Below, in pieces: positions 17,501 through 27,130 of a stretch of DNA of 64,000 nucleotides. The notes under the pieces were generated by a model, which was not told the origin of the DNA, made no database searches, and saw only the letters and a list, made by a program, of their open reading frames with translations. This DNA comes from JAYPAN01 sp049597955. GTDB lineage: Bacteria; Pseudomonadota; Alphaproteobacteria; RS24. Both the position numbers and the translations under genes were made by a program. Position 1 is the first letter of the stretch. Every line of letters starts with the position of its first letter. The stretch lies in assembly GCA_049597955.1 (NCBI GenBank), contig JBMYND010000004.1, positions 106,870 through 170,869 of the forward strand, written 5' to 3'.

Positions 17501-18980
17501 TTTGCAAAATCTGTCAGCCCCGCTATGGACGGGCGATGAAGTTTTGGCCGTGCTGTCCGAGTTTGGCGGGCAGGGCGACAGGGATTGGCAGGCCCATGGC
17601 GTATCAATCGACACGCGCAGCCTCAAGCCCGATGATTTATTTGTCGCATTGCCCGGCGAAAAGGCTGATGGCCATGATTATGTCGCGGCGGCTTTTGCGG
17701 CCGGTGCGTCGGCCGCTTTGGTGCGGCAGGGCTTTGTGCCACCGGATGAACTGCCCGACGCGGCTTGTTTGGTTCATGTTGAGGATGTCGCAGCCGCGCT
17801 CGAAGCACTGGGGCAGGCGGCCCGCACACGTTGTGCGGCGCATATATTGGCAGTAACCGGCAGTGTCGGCAAAACAAGCGTCAAGGAAGCATTGCGCCTT
17901 GCTTTGTCGAAATCCGGGCTGACCCATGCGTCGGAGAAATCTTACAATAATCATATTGGCGTGCCGTTGTCGCTGGCGCGTCTGCCGCGCGAGGCTGCTT
18001 ATGGCGTGTTTGAAATCGGCATGAACCATGCCGGTGAAATCGCCGCGCTGGTCGAGATGGTGCGCCCGCATACCGCTATCATCACCCATATTGGCTCGGC
18101 GCATATTGAGCATTTGGGCAGCGAGGAAGCAATTGCCCGCGCCAAGGCAGAGATTTTCACCGCCACCATCGCGCCGCAAACCGCGATTATCCCGCAGGAC
18201 ACGCCATATTTCGATATTTTGCGCGACGCTGCCAAAGCCGCCAATGTGGCGGATATTCTGCCCTTTGCCGCCGCAGACGCAAAGACCGGCCCTGCTGTTG
18301 CATGGGCTGAAAAAGTGCATTTGCACGACACATGCAGTTGTGTCAGTGCGACGATTGACGATACGCCCATGACTTTCAAAGTCGGCACGCCGGGACGCCA
18401 TCAAGTCAGCAATGCGCTGGCCGTATTGACGGCGGTGAAGGCGGCAGGGGCCGATTTGGCCTTGGCCGCTTTGTCATTGGCTGAAAGCGAAGGTCTGCCG
18501 GGGCGCGGGCAACGCCATGTGCTGCAATGTGCGACCGGCGATTATTTGCTGATAGATGAAAGCTATAATGCCAATCCAAGCTCCATGCAGGCGGCGCTCA
18601 TGTCGCTGGGTCTGGTGCCGCGCTTTGGACAGGGACGCCGCATTGCCGCTCTCGGCGATATGGCGGAATTGGGCGAACATGCGGCAGATATGCACCAGGC
18701 TTTGGCTGAAAATGTCGAGCAGGCGGATATTGACCTTGTGCTGACATGCGGGGCGATGATGCAACATTTACATAATCATTTGCCGCCCGGTCGAATGGGG
18801 CCACATGTGAGCAGTCCCGAAGAATTGCTGGAAATCCTGCTGCGCGATATTCACGCCGGCGATGTGATTATGGTCAAGGGTGCCAATGCCACCGGCATGA
18901 TGCGCTTGGTTAACGGTCTGATTAATGCCCATGGGCAAGACACTGCCGAGTCAGTGACGGGAGGCGATTATGCTGTATGA
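17493..18980 (+). CDS. murF: UDP-MurNAc-tripeptide:D-Ala-D-Ala ligase MurF
   Basis: A 495-residue Mur ligase that joins D-Ala-D-Ala to the UDP-MurNAc-tripeptide. The N-terminal DTRSLKPDDLFVALPGEKADGHDY region (partly quoted) binds UDP-MurNAc; the ATP loop TGSVGKTSVKE has Lys127; the C-terminal domain contains LLIDESYNANPSSMQAAL, a MurF hallmark. Start ATG 17493 follows CAGGAGGG and overlaps murE by 8 nt. It overlaps mraY by 11 nt. Confidence 0.95.
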   Translation: MSDLQNLSAPLWTGDEVLAVLSEFGGQGDRDWQAHGVSIDTRSLKPDDLFVALPGEKADGHDYVAAAFAAGASAALVRQGFVPPDELPDAACLVHVEDVAAALEALGQAARTRCAAHILAVTGSVGKTSVKEALRLALSKSGLTHASEKSYNNHIGVPLSLARLPREAAYGVFEIGMNHAGEIAALVEMVRPHTAIITHIGSAHIEHLGSEEAIARAKAEIFTATIAPQTAIIPQDTPYFDILRDAAKAANVADILPFAAADAKTGPAVAWAEKVHLHDTCSCVSATIDDTPMTFKVGTPGRHQVSNALAVLTAVKAAGADLALAALSLAESEGLPGRGQRHVLQCATGDYLLIDESYNANPSSMQAALMSLGLVPRFGQGRRIAALGDMAELGEHAADMHQALAENVEQADIDLVLTCGAMMQHLHNHLPPGRMGPHVSSPEELLEILLRDIHAGDVIMVKGANATGMMRLVNGLINAHGQDTAESVTGGDYAV

Positions 18981-20058
18981 ATTGATGATGCATTTTGGCG
19001 ATTTGCCCGGTGCCAATCTGTTCAATTATATCACTTTCCGTGCCGGTGGGGCGGTTATGACGGCCTTGCTGGTCAGCTTTTTGCTTGGCCCGTGGATGAT
19101 TGACACGCTGCGCGAAAGACAGGGCAAGGGCCAGCCAATCCGCGCTGACGGGCCGCAATCGCATTTAACAACCAAAACCGGCACGCCAACAATGGGCGGT
19201 TTGTTGATTTTGCTGGCAGTGATTATTTCCACCCTGCTTTGGGGTGATTTGGGCAATGGTTATCTCTGGGTGGTGCTGTTGACCACTTTGGGTTTCGGGC
19301 TGGTCGGCTTTGCCGATGATTATCTGAAATTGCGCGGACGCAGCTCTGATGGTGTGCCGGGCCGGGTAAAAATCATTATTGAGGCAATAATTGCCATTCT
19401 GGCGACATTGGCCATTTCGACCCTTTTGCCAAGCGAATTGGCGACCAGCTATGCGCTGCCCTTTTTGAAAAACCTGCTCTTGCCTTTCGGCTTGCCGCTG
19501 TTTTTGATAGCAAGCTTGATTGTGATTGTCGGCTCTTCCAATGCGGTCAATCTGACCGACGGCTTGGATGGTCTGGCAATCGTGCCAACCATGATTGCGG
19601 CGGCCAGTTTTGGCCTGATTGCCTATCTGGTCGGCAATGCGATTTTCGCCAATTATTTGCAAATTCATTATGTGCCGGGCACTGGCGAATTGGCTGTCAT
19701 TTGCGCCGCGCTGATTGGTGCCGGTCTCGGTTTTCTATGGTTTAACGCGCCGCCCGCAGCCGTGTTTATGGGCGATACCGGCTCATTGGCATTGGGCGCG
19801 GCTTTGGGGTCAATCGCCGTCGCTACCAAGCATGAAATTGTGCTTGCCATTATTGGCGGCTTGTTTGTGCTGGAGGCGGTATCGGTGATTGTGCAAGTCG
19901 CTTCCTTCAAACTCACCGGCAAGCGGGTTTTTGCCATGGCGCCGCTGCACCATCATTTCGAGCAGCGCGGCTGGGCCGAGGCCACCATTGTCATTCGTTT
20001 CTGGATTATCTCGGTCGTGCTGGCGCTGATTGGCCTGGCCACGCTGAAACTGCGATAG
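18970..20058 (+). CDS. mraY: Phospho-N-acetylmuramoyl-pentapeptide transferase MraY
   Basis: A 362-residue polytopic inner-membrane enzyme that makes lipid I from UDP-MurNAc-pentapeptide and undecaprenyl phosphate. Around ten hydrophobic helices are visible. Conserved cytoplasmic loops include TKTGTPTMGG, the DDYLK Asp pair (FADDYLKLRGRSSDG), NLTDGLDGLA, FMGDTGSLALG, and the HHHFE motif (MAPLHHHFEQRGW). The start overlaps murF, and the gene ends 14 bp before murD. Confidence 0.96.
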   Translation: MLYELMMHFGDLPGANLFNYITFRAGGAVMTALLVSFLLGPWMIDTLRERQGKGQPIRADGPQSHLTTKTGTPTMGGLLILLAVIISTLLWGDLGNGYLWVVLLTTLGFGLVGFADDYLKLRGRSSDGVPGRVKIIIEAIIAILATLAISTLLPSELATSYALPFLKNLLLPFGLPLFLIASLIVIVGSSNAVNLTDGLDGLAIVPTMIAAASFGLIAYLVGNAIFANYLQIHYVPGTGELAVICAALIGAGLGFLWFNAPPAAVFMGDTGSLALGAALGSIAVATKHEIVLAIIGGLFVLEAVSVIVQVASFKLTGKRVFAMAPLHHHFEQRGWAEATIVIRFWIISVVLALIGLATLKLR

Positions 20059-20072
20059 GAGCGACTGGCGTA

Positions 20073-21482
20073 ATGATTGAACTTCCCCACATGCAAGGCG
20101 AGACAGCGGTGTTCGGATTGGGCCGTTCCGGTCTGGCTTGCGTGCGGGCGCTTGTGGCGGCTGGGCAAACCCCGATTGCCTGGGATGATGATGCGGATAA
20201 GCGCGAAGCGGCGCGCGCTGCCGGTGCTGACTTACGCAATCTCGAAACTGATTTCGGCAGGCCGACGCGCCTGCTGGTCAGCCCTGGCATTGCCTTGACC
20301 CATCCGCAGCCGCATAAGATTATCCGCCTGGCCCAAAAGGCTGGTGCTCAAATTATCGGCGATATGGATTTATTTGCCATGGCGCGGGCGGCCATGCCGG
20401 ATAATGTGCGGGTGATTGCCATTACCGGCACGAATGGCAAATCAACCAGCACGGCATTGGTCGCGCATATGCTGACTGAGGCCGGATGGCAGGTTCACAT
20501 GGGCGGCAATATCGGGATTCCGGTGCTGGATTTACCCATGCCGGACAGCGCGCCGGACGACAAAATTGCCTATGTGCTGGAATTGTCTTCCTACCAGCTC
20601 GATTTGAACCGGCATTTTGCAGCCGATATTGGCGTATTGACCAATCTGACGCCCGACCATCTTGACCGGCATGGCGATATGGAAGGTTACGCCGCCGCCA
20701 AAGCGCGGCTATTCGCCAATATGGCAAAAGCCAGCCCGGCAATTATCGGTTGCGACAGCGCCGCATCTCGCGCCATCGCTGATGATTTTGCAACGCAAGG
20801 CCATGCGGTCATTCGATTGGTCGCAGCCGAGCAGGGGGATGACACGAATATCGCCTATGCGGCGGGGGCAATTTTTGAAAACGGCCAGCTATCTGTCGAT
20901 TTGACCAATGCCGATGCGTTGCGCGGTCTTCACAATGCCCAAAACGCCGCCGCCGCTTTTGCGGTTGGGCGCGCCCTGAAACTTGATGCGGCGTCCATGC
21001 AAGCGGCCTTTGCCTCATTTGCCGGGCTGGCCCACCGCTTGCAACCGGTGGCGCAATATCGCCATCTGACTTTTGTCAATGACAGCAAGGCAACCAATCC
21101 CGAGGCCGCTATGCATGCGCTGACGGCCTATGCGAATATTTACTGGATTGCCGGCGGGCGCAGCAAAGCCGACAGGCTTGCCATGCCGGAAACCTGTCTT
21201 GCCAATATCCGCCATGCCTATCTGATTGGCGAGGCGGCGGCCTCTTTTGCCGAAACCCTGTCTGACCATGTACCGGTCAGCGCGTCGGGCACGCTCGCCA
21301 AAGCGGTTTCGGACGCGGCTTCACAAGCTATGGCCGACCGGATTGACCCGGCAACGATTTTATTGTCACCGGCCTGTGCTTCTTTCGACCAATTTGCCGA
21401 TTTCGAAGCGCGCGGCGAGGCTTTTTGCGCCGCCGTGCAAGACTGGTGCGCCACGGCGCGCGACAAGGCGGGGGTGGCGTGA
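20073..21482 (+). CDS. murD: UDP-MurNAc-L-alanine:D-glutamate ligase MurD
   Basis: A 469-residue Mur ligase that adds D-glutamate to UDP-MurNAc-L-Ala. An N-terminal Rossmann-like domain (VFGLGRSGLACVRAL), the ATP loop ITGTNGKSTST from residue 117 with Lys123, then ELSSYQLD and LTPDHLDRHG, and a C-terminal domain with NDSKATNPEAAMHAL and the LLSPACASFDQF motif that distinguishes MurD. It follows mraY closely and its stop overlaps the ftsW ATG (TGATG). Confidence 0.96.
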   Translation: MIELPHMQGETAVFGLGRSGLACVRALVAAGQTPIAWDDDADKREAARAAGADLRNLETDFGRPTRLLVSPGIALTHPQPHKIIRLAQKAGAQIIGDMDLFAMARAAMPDNVRVIAITGTNGKSTSTALVAHMLTEAGWQVHMGGNIGIPVLDLPMPDSAPDDKIAYVLELSSYQLDLNRHFAADIGVLTNLTPDHLDRHGDMEGYAAAKARLFANMAKASPAIIGCDSAASRAIADDFATQGHAVIRLVAAEQGDDTNIAYAAGAIFENGQLSVDLTNADALRGLHNAQNAAAAFAVGRALKLDAASMQAAFASFAGLAHRLQPVAQYRHLTFVNDSKATNPEAAMHALTAYANIYWIAGGRSKADRLAMPETCLANIRHAYLIGEAAASFAETLSDHVPVSASGTLAKAVSDAASQAMADRIDPATILLSPACASFDQFADFEARGEAFCAAVQDWCATARDKAGVA

Positions 21483-22657
21483 TGCAGCTTTTTGCTCGCA
21501 CCAATAGAGGTTTTTTGTCACGCTGGTGGTGGACGGTTGACCGCAATTTTGTCGCTTGCGTGATTGCGCTTTTTGCTTGCGGCTTTGTCATGGCCTTTGC
21601 CGCCAGCCCGGCAGTCGCCCAGCATATAGGCAAGCCGATTTACTATTTCGCCAATAAGCAATTGCTGTTTCTGGTTTTTGCCTTGCTGGTATTTTTGACC
21701 ATTTCAATGATTGACACGCGCTTCATCCGGCCCTTGGCGGCGCTGATATTTATCGGGGCATTTTTGGCAACATTGGCGACGCTGTTTTTCGGGGTCACGG
21801 CCAAAGGGGCAAGCCGCTGGCTGTTATTCGGCTCATTATCCTTGCAGCCCTCGGAAATCCTCAAGCCCGCCTTTGTAGTGGTCAGTGCTTGGCTGTTTGC
21901 TCGCGACCGCGCCAAATTTGACAGTCGCGGGGTGGTTTATGCGCTGTCTCTGCTGGTCGCTGTTTGTGCGATTTTGGCTTTGCAGCCAGATATTGGGCAG
22001 ATGACTTTGCTGGTTCTGGTTTGGATGTGCCTGTATTTTCTGGCCGGCGGCTCTATGCGATTGCTGGCCATGCTGACCATGGCGGCAATTATTGTTGGCC
22101 TGTATTTGTATGAGACCCAGCCCCATGTCGCCAGTCGCATTGACCGGTTTATTGACCCGTCCAGTGGCGACACATATCAGGTTGACCGCGCCATGGATGC
22201 GATTAAATCGGGCGGCATTGTTGGTGTCGGTGTCGGTGACGGGCGTATCAAATCCTTCCTGCCCGACGCCCATTCCGATTATGTATTTGCTGTCGCTGCC
22301 GAAGAAGGCGGGCTTATTATTGGCGGGCTTATTATTTTCTGTTTCGCCTTTCTGGTCTGGCGCGCCTTATGGGCATTGCGCGAAGAGCGTGACCATTGGG
22401 TGCAATTATCAGCCGCCGGGCTGACCTGCCTGTTTGGCTTGCAGGCGGCGATAAATCTGGCGGTCAATCTCAATCTCATGCCTTCCAAGGGCATGACTTT
22501 GCCATTTGTCTCTTATGGCGGCTCCTCACTGCTCGGCTCGGCTTTGACCATGGGCATGTTGGTGGCTTTGCTGCGGCGGCGTGTCAATGGCCCTGCACCC
22601 CGTAAAACAATGCGCGCCGCGCCAATGACGACAGCGACCGGCGGGGGTGTGATATGA
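21482..22657 (+). CDS. ftsW: Septal peptidoglycan glycosyltransferase FtsW (SEDS family)
   Basis: A 391-residue membrane protein with about ten transmembrane helices. SEDS features include GASRWLLFGSLSLQPSEILKP, the region around YQVDRAMDAIKSGGIVGVGVGDG, HSDYVFAVAAEEGG, and the C-terminal PSKGMTLPFVSYGGSSLL (each quoted in part). With FtsI it polymerises and cross-links septal glycan from lipid II. The ATG 21482 overlaps the murD stop; a longer in-frame version would start inside murD without an SD. It overlaps murG by 4 nt. Confidence 0.95.
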   Translation: MQLFARTNRGFLSRWWWTVDRNFVACVIALFACGFVMAFAASPAVAQHIGKPIYYFANKQLLFLVFALLVFLTISMIDTRFIRPLAALIFIGAFLATLATLFFGVTAKGASRWLLFGSLSLQPSEILKPAFVVVSAWLFARDRAKFDSRGVVYALSLLVAVCAILALQPDIGQMTLLVLVWMCLYFLAGGSMRLLAMLTMAAIIVGLYLYETQPHVASRIDRFIDPSSGDTYQVDRAMDAIKSGGIVGVGVGDGRIKSFLPDAHSDYVFAVAAEEGGLIIGGLIIFCFAFLVWRALWALREERDHWVQLSAAGLTCLFGLQAAINLAVNLNLMPSKGMTLPFVSYGGSSLLGSALTMGMLVALLRRRVNGPAPRKTMRAAPMTTATGGGVI

Positions 22658-23805
22658 GCCGCCACAATGTCATATTGCTGGCCGCGGGCGGCACGGCGGG
22701 GCACATGTTCCCGGCCAGTGCTTTGGCGCGCGAGCTTAAAAAAGATGGCTATCAGGTGCATTTGGCCACTGACCGGCGCGGCTTGCGCTTTATCGACCAA
22801 ATGGAAAAAATGACCGTGCATAAAATTCCGGCAGCGACTGTCTTTGGCGGCGGCGTGTTGGCGCTGCCGGTGCGGGCGGTGACTGTGTTTTATGCATTTT
22901 TATATGCGCTGGTGGTTTTGTTGCGCACGCGGCCAGATGTGATTGTCGGCTTTGGCGGTTATCCCTCCTTCCCTCCGGTTTTCGCGGCGATGATTTTGCG
23001 CAAACCGGTTTTGATACATGAGCAAAATGCCGTTTTGGGGCGCGCCAATCGTTTGGCGGCCTTGCTGGGCGCGTCGCTGGCCACAAGTTTTAACAAAACC
23101 GGCAAAGTGCCATGGGGGGCTGGCTTGCGCTTGCGCAAAACCGGCAATCCATTGCGCCCGGAAGTGATTGAAGCGGCGCGCGGCGGTTATCGTTATCTGG
23201 CCAAATCGCGGCCATTTGACCTGCTGGTCTTTGGCGGCTCACAAGGCGCGAAAGTATTTTCCAAAGTGCTGCCGGCCGCGATTGCGCGCCTGTCGGTCGA
23301 AAACCGCAAGCGCCTGCGCATTGTCCATCAAGTGCAAAAGCCCGATATGGCCGACGTGCTGAAACAATATGGCGAGATTGGCGTTTATGCCGAAATCCGC
23401 GATTATTTTGATGATTTGCCAAGCCGGATGCGGCGCGCCCATTTGGTGATTGCGCGCGGCGGGGCGGCAACTATCAGCGAATTGACTTTGCTGGGTGCGC
23501 CATCGATTATTGTGCCGCTGCCCGGCTCGCTGGATCAGGATCAGGCGCACAATATTCATGAATTGAGTGAAGCCGGTGGCGCCCATCACATGCCGCAAGC
23601 CGAGTTTAATGCTGACAGTCTGGGCGAATTGCTCGACCGCTTAATGCATGATGATGAACGCTTGCGCCGCATGTCGGCCATTGCACTGCAATTTGCCGAG
23701 CCGGAAGCGGCGACCCGTCTGGCCAATTACACAATTTGTTTGGCCGAAAGACAGCCGGTGCAAATTGACGGCTATCGCAAGCGCAAGGGAGTGAGCAATG
23801 GTTGA
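22654..23805 (+). CDS. murG: UDP-GlcNAc:lipid I N-acetylglucosaminyltransferase MurG
   Basis: A 383-residue peripheral GT28 glycosyltransferase that converts lipid I to lipid II on the inner face of the membrane. Both glycine-rich loops are visible: AAGGTAGHMFPASALA at the N-terminus and FGGSQGAKVFSKVLP mid-protein, together with GFGGYPSFPPVFAA, HEQNAVLGRANRL and the UDP-GlcNAc-binding IARGGAATISELTLLGAPSI (partly quoted). Coupled to ftsW by ATGA overlap and to murC by 8 nt overlap. Confidence 0.96.
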   Translation: MSRHNVILLAAGGTAGHMFPASALARELKKDGYQVHLATDRRGLRFIDQMEKMTVHKIPAATVFGGGVLALPVRAVTVFYAFLYALVVLLRTRPDVIVGFGGYPSFPPVFAAMILRKPVLIHEQNAVLGRANRLAALLGASLATSFNKTGKVPWGAGLRLRKTGNPLRPEVIEAARGGYRYLAKSRPFDLLVFGGSQGAKVFSKVLPAAIARLSVENRKRLRIVHQVQKPDMADVLKQYGEIGVYAEIRDYFDDLPSRMRRAHLVIARGGAATISELTLLGAPSIIVPLPGSLDQDQAHNIHELSEAGGAHHMPQAEFNADSLGELLDRLMHDDERLRRMSAIALQFAEPEAATRLANYTICLAERQPVQIDGYRKRKGVSNG

Positions 23806-25252
23806 GCTGCCGCAAAACCCGACCTCACCGGCCAATCTGCGCCCATTTGGCCGCGTCCATATTATTGGCATTGGCGGCATTGGCATGAGTGGCATTGCCG
23901 AAATCATGCATAATATGGGCTATCAGGTGCAGGGCAGCGATATGAGCGACAATGCCAATGTCGAGCGTTTGCGGGCCATGGGCATTGAGGTAATGATTGG
24001 CCATCGCGGCGAAAATGTCGCCAATGCCGGTGTGGTGACGGTTTCTTCTGCCGTGGCCGGTGACAATCCGGAAGTGCAGGCGGCGCGCGCGGCGCATATT
24101 CCGGTTGTGCCGCGTGCGGAAATGCTGGCCGAGCTGATGCGGTTGAAACCGTGTATCACCATTGCCGGCACGCATGGCAAAACAACCACAACCTCGCTGA
24201 CGGCGGCGGTTTTGGATGCCGGCAATATCGACCCGACTGTGATAAATGGCGGCATTATCAATGCCTATGGCACCAATGCCCGGCTTGGTCAGGGCGGCTG
24301 GATGGTGGTTGAGGCCGATGAGAGCGATGGCACATTTGTCCGCTTGCCCGCGACCATGGCGATTGTCACCAATATCGACCCGGAGCATCTCGAACATTAT
24401 GGCGATTTTGACGGTTTGCGGCAGGCCTTTGAACGCTATGTGCAGAATATCCCATTTTACGGGCTGGCTATTTTGTGCCTTGACCATCCCGAAGTGCAGG
24501 CGCTGGTCGGACGGATTCACGACCGGCGGATTGTGACTTACGGGCTGAATGACCAGGCTGATTTGCGCGCCGTCAACATTGTTGAAAACGGGCTGACGCA
24601 GAATTTCGATGTCATTATGCGCGACCGCCGCAAGGGTGAGGAAAGCCGCATCACCAATATCAGCCTGCCCATGGCCGGGCGTCACAATCTGCAAAATGCG
24701 TTGGCCGCCATTGCTGCGGGTTTGGAAGTCAATGTTGAGGCAGCGCAAATTCGCGCGGCGCTGGCCGGTTTTGCCGGTGTCAAACGCCGCTTCAGCCTTG
24801 TCAGTGAGGCGGGCGGGCTGCAAATTTTTGACGATTATGCCCATCATCCGGTTGAAATCGCCGCCGTGCTCGAAAGCGCCCGCGCGGTCGCCAAGGGTCG
24901 GGTGATAGCGGTTATGCAGCCGCATCGCTATACAAGGCTGCGCGATTTATTCGCCGATTTCTGCACTTGTTTCAATCAGGCCGATATTGTTTTTGTCTTG
25001 CCGGTTTATGAAGCTGGCGAAAGTCCGATTGACGGCATTGACAGCAATGCGCTGGTGGCCGCTGTGCAGGCACATGGTCACCGCGATGCGCGCGCGCTTG
25101 ACACAATGGAAAGTTTGGCAGGCTGGTTGCAAAGCGAGGCAGAGGCCGGCGATGTGGTGATTTGCATGGGCGCGGGCAGTATTTCCGCAATGGCGCATGA
25201 GCTTGGCACGCTGGTGCAAGACGCTGGCACGGACAGGGAGGGCGCGGCATGA
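23798..25252 (+). CDS. murC: UDP-N-acetylmuramate:L-alanine ligase MurC
   Basis: A 484-residue Mur ligase that adds the first stem-peptide residue, L-alanine. The N-terminal GIGGIGMSGIAEIMHNMGY binds UDP-MurNAc; the ATP loop IAGTHGKTTTT runs from residue 122 with Lys128; the central domain has EADESDGTF and NIDPEHLEHYG; the C-terminal domain has DYAHHPVEI and QPHRYTRLRDL. The AGTHGKTT form, with His, separates MurC from MurD/E/F. It overlaps murG and murB. Confidence 0.96.
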   Translation: MVELPQNPTSPANLRPFGRVHIIGIGGIGMSGIAEIMHNMGYQVQGSDMSDNANVERLRAMGIEVMIGHRGENVANAGVVTVSSAVAGDNPEVQAARAAHIPVVPRAEMLAELMRLKPCITIAGTHGKTTTTSLTAAVLDAGNIDPTVINGGIINAYGTNARLGQGGWMVVEADESDGTFVRLPATMAIVTNIDPEHLEHYGDFDGLRQAFERYVQNIPFYGLAILCLDHPEVQALVGRIHDRRIVTYGLNDQADLRAVNIVENGLTQNFDVIMRDRRKGEESRITNISLPMAGRHNLQNALAAIAAGLEVNVEAAQIRAALAGFAGVKRRFSLVSEAGGLQIFDDYAHHPVEIAAVLESARAVAKGRVIAVMQPHRYTRLRDLFADFCTCFNQADIVFVLPVYEAGESPIDGIDSNALVAAVQAHGHRDARALDTMESLAGWLQSEAEAGDVVICMGAGSISAMAHELGTLVQDAGTDREGAA

Positions 25253-26226
25253 CGCGGACGCTTGACCAGACCCCATTACCCGCTGACATCTCGCCAATGG
25301 CGGCTGATTTGCTGGCCCGCTTGCCGCAAATGCGTGGCCGCTATCTGCCCGATATGCGGCTTGCCGAGGCCACATGGTTCCGCGTTGGCGGCACGGCCGA
25401 TATTGTCTTTACCCCGGCTGACAGCGATGATTTGGCAGCGTTTTTGGCCGCTTTACCGGCCGATATTCCGGTGCATATTTTGGGCGGCGGCTCCAACATA
25501 TTGGTGCGCGATGGCGGTGTGCGCGGCGTGGTGATAAGATTGGGACGCGGCTTTGGCGATATTGAGCCATTGGGCGAAACGGGTTTGCGCGCCGGGGCGG
25601 CCGTGCCGGATGTAAAATTGGCGCGCGCGGCTGCTGACCGGGCATTGTCCGGCCTTGAATTTTATCGCGGTATTCCCGGCTGGATTGGCGGCGCGGTGGC
25701 GATGAATGCAGGCGCTTATGGCGGCGAAACGGCTGATGTCCTGACCCATGTTGAAGCGATTGACCGGCAGGGCGCGCATCACCGCTTGAGCGTGGATGAG
25801 TTGCATCTCAGCTATCGCCATAATGGCTATGGCGATTTCCTTGTTTACACTCATGCCTGTTTTGCCGCTGTGCCGGGCGATGCGGCCAAAATCTCAGCCC
25901 TGATGGAAGATATTTCCGACCGCCGCCAGACCAGCCAGCCGGTCAAATCGCGCACCGGTGGCAGCACGTTCAAAAATCCCGGCGGTGCCGACCCTGATGG
26001 TGTCAAGGCATGGAAGCTGATTGATGCTGCCGGATGTCGCGGTCTGCGCATTGGCGACGCGCAAATCTCCGAGCTGCATTGCAATTTCCTGATTAATCAC
26101 GGCGCGGCGACAGCCGAGCAATTGGAAAATCTTGCCGAGACGGCGCGCCGCCAAGTGCACGCGCAATCAGGCATTGATTTGGCTTGGGAAATCCGCCGCA
26201 TGGGGGAGGTTGCCAATGCATCATAG
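25249..26226 (+). CDS. murB: UDP-N-acetylenolpyruvoylglucosamine reductase MurB
   Basis: A 325-residue FAD-dependent reductase that converts UDP-GlcNAc-enolpyruvate to UDP-MurNAc with NADPH. FAD-binding elements are ATWFRVGGTADIVFTP and ILGGGSNILVRDGGVRGVVI (partly quoted), followed by EFYRGIPGWIGGAVAMNAGAYG and the active-site serine region SRTGGSTFKNP. The short loop and absence of the extra Tyr-loop region fit type II MurB, common in alphaproteobacteria. ATGA overlap with murC and 11-nt overlap with ddl. Confidence 0.94.
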   Translation: MTRTLDQTPLPADISPMAADLLARLPQMRGRYLPDMRLAEATWFRVGGTADIVFTPADSDDLAAFLAALPADIPVHILGGGSNILVRDGGVRGVVIRLGRGFGDIEPLGETGLRAGAAVPDVKLARAAADRALSGLEFYRGIPGWIGGAVAMNAGAYGGETADVLTHVEAIDRQGAHHRLSVDELHLSYRHNGYGDFLVYTHACFAAVPGDAAKISALMEDISDRRQTSQPVKSRTGGSTFKNPGGADPDGVKAWKLIDAAGCRGLRIGDAQISELHCNFLINHGAATAEQLENLAETARRQVHAQSGIDLAWEIRRMGEVANAS

Positions 26227-27130
26227 CAAGAAAGTGGCAGTGTTGATGGGCGGTTGGTCGCCGGAGCGCGATATCAGCCTGATATCGGGCGCCCATTGCG
26301 CGACAGCCTTGCGCGATGCGGGTCATGATGTGCATGAAATCGACGTTGGTGCTGACATTGCCGCGCAGCTGACCGCGCTGGCACCGGATGTTTGCTTCAA
26401 TGCCTTGCATGGCGTTGGCGGCGAGGACGGGCTTGTGCAAGGTGTTCTTGAAGTCCTGCAAATACCCTACACCCATTCCGGCGTGCGCGCCTCGGCAATG
26501 GCGATGGACAAGCATATTTCCAAACAGCTTTTTGCCGCTGCTGGCTTGCCGGTTGCCGCGTCTTGTCTTGTTGCCCGCGGTGAGGTGCACCAGCATCCGC
26601 TGGCACCGCCCTATGTGGTTAAACCGGTTAATCAAGGTTCCAGCGTTGGCGTTGAAATTGTCACCGAGGGATGCAATGCCCCGCCCGACTGCTTGTCTGA
26701 AAGCGACTGGGCGTTTTCCGGCCCGGCCATGGTCGAAGCCTATATTGCCGGGCGCGAATTGACCTGCGCCGTGATGGACGACACCGCGCTTGATGTGATG
26801 GAAATCGTTCCGTCCAACGGCTTTTACGATTATCGCGCCAAATATGATGAAGGCGGCTCGGCGCATATTGTGCCTGCCGATTTGCCTGCCGATATTGTGG
26901 CGCAGATACAAAAAATCTCACTGGAGGCGCATAAATTATTGGGCTGTCGCGGTGTGACGCGGGCCGATTTGCGCTTTGATGCGGACGGCGACGGCCTTGT
27001 TTTACTCGAAATTAACACCCAGCCGGGCATGACGCCTGTATCGCTGGTGCCGGAAATCGCCGCCGCGCGCGGCATAAATTACGCCGCTCTTGTGGATTGG
27101 ATTTTGGAGGATGCCTCATGCCAAAGATAG
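26216..27130 (+). CDS. ddl: D-alanine:D-alanine ligase
   Basis: A 304-residue ATP-grasp enzyme that makes the D-Ala-D-Ala dipeptide used by MurF. It starts KVAVLMGGWSPERDISLISG (hallmark of DdlB), contains the ATP-grasp core (PYVVKPVNQGSSVGVEIV), and ends with the Mg2+/substrate region LLEINTQPGMTPVSLVPEIAA with the conserved Glu/Asn ligands. ATG 26216 follows GGGGGAGG and overlaps murB by 11 nt. Its end overlaps ftsQ by 13 nt. Confidence 0.95.
   Translation: MHHSKKVAVLMGGWSPERDISLISGAHCATALRDAGHDVHEIDVGADIAAQLTALAPDVCFNALHGVGGEDGLVQGVLEVLQIPYTHSGVRASAMAMDKHISKQLFAAAGLPVAASCLVARGEVHQHPLAPPYVVKPVNQGSSVGVEIVTEGCNAPPDCLSESDWAFSGPAMVEAYIAGRELTCAVMDDTALDVMEIVPSNGFYDYRAKYDEGGSAHIVPADLPADIVAQIQKISLEAHKLLGCRGVTRADLRFDADGDGLVLLEINTQPGMTPVSLVPEIAAARGINYAALVDWILEDASCQR

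Noticed and set aside
23825..24925. Long open frame antisense to murC (366 codons)
   Set aside because: Same reason: shadow of a conserved gene, composition unlike a real protein, no start signal.
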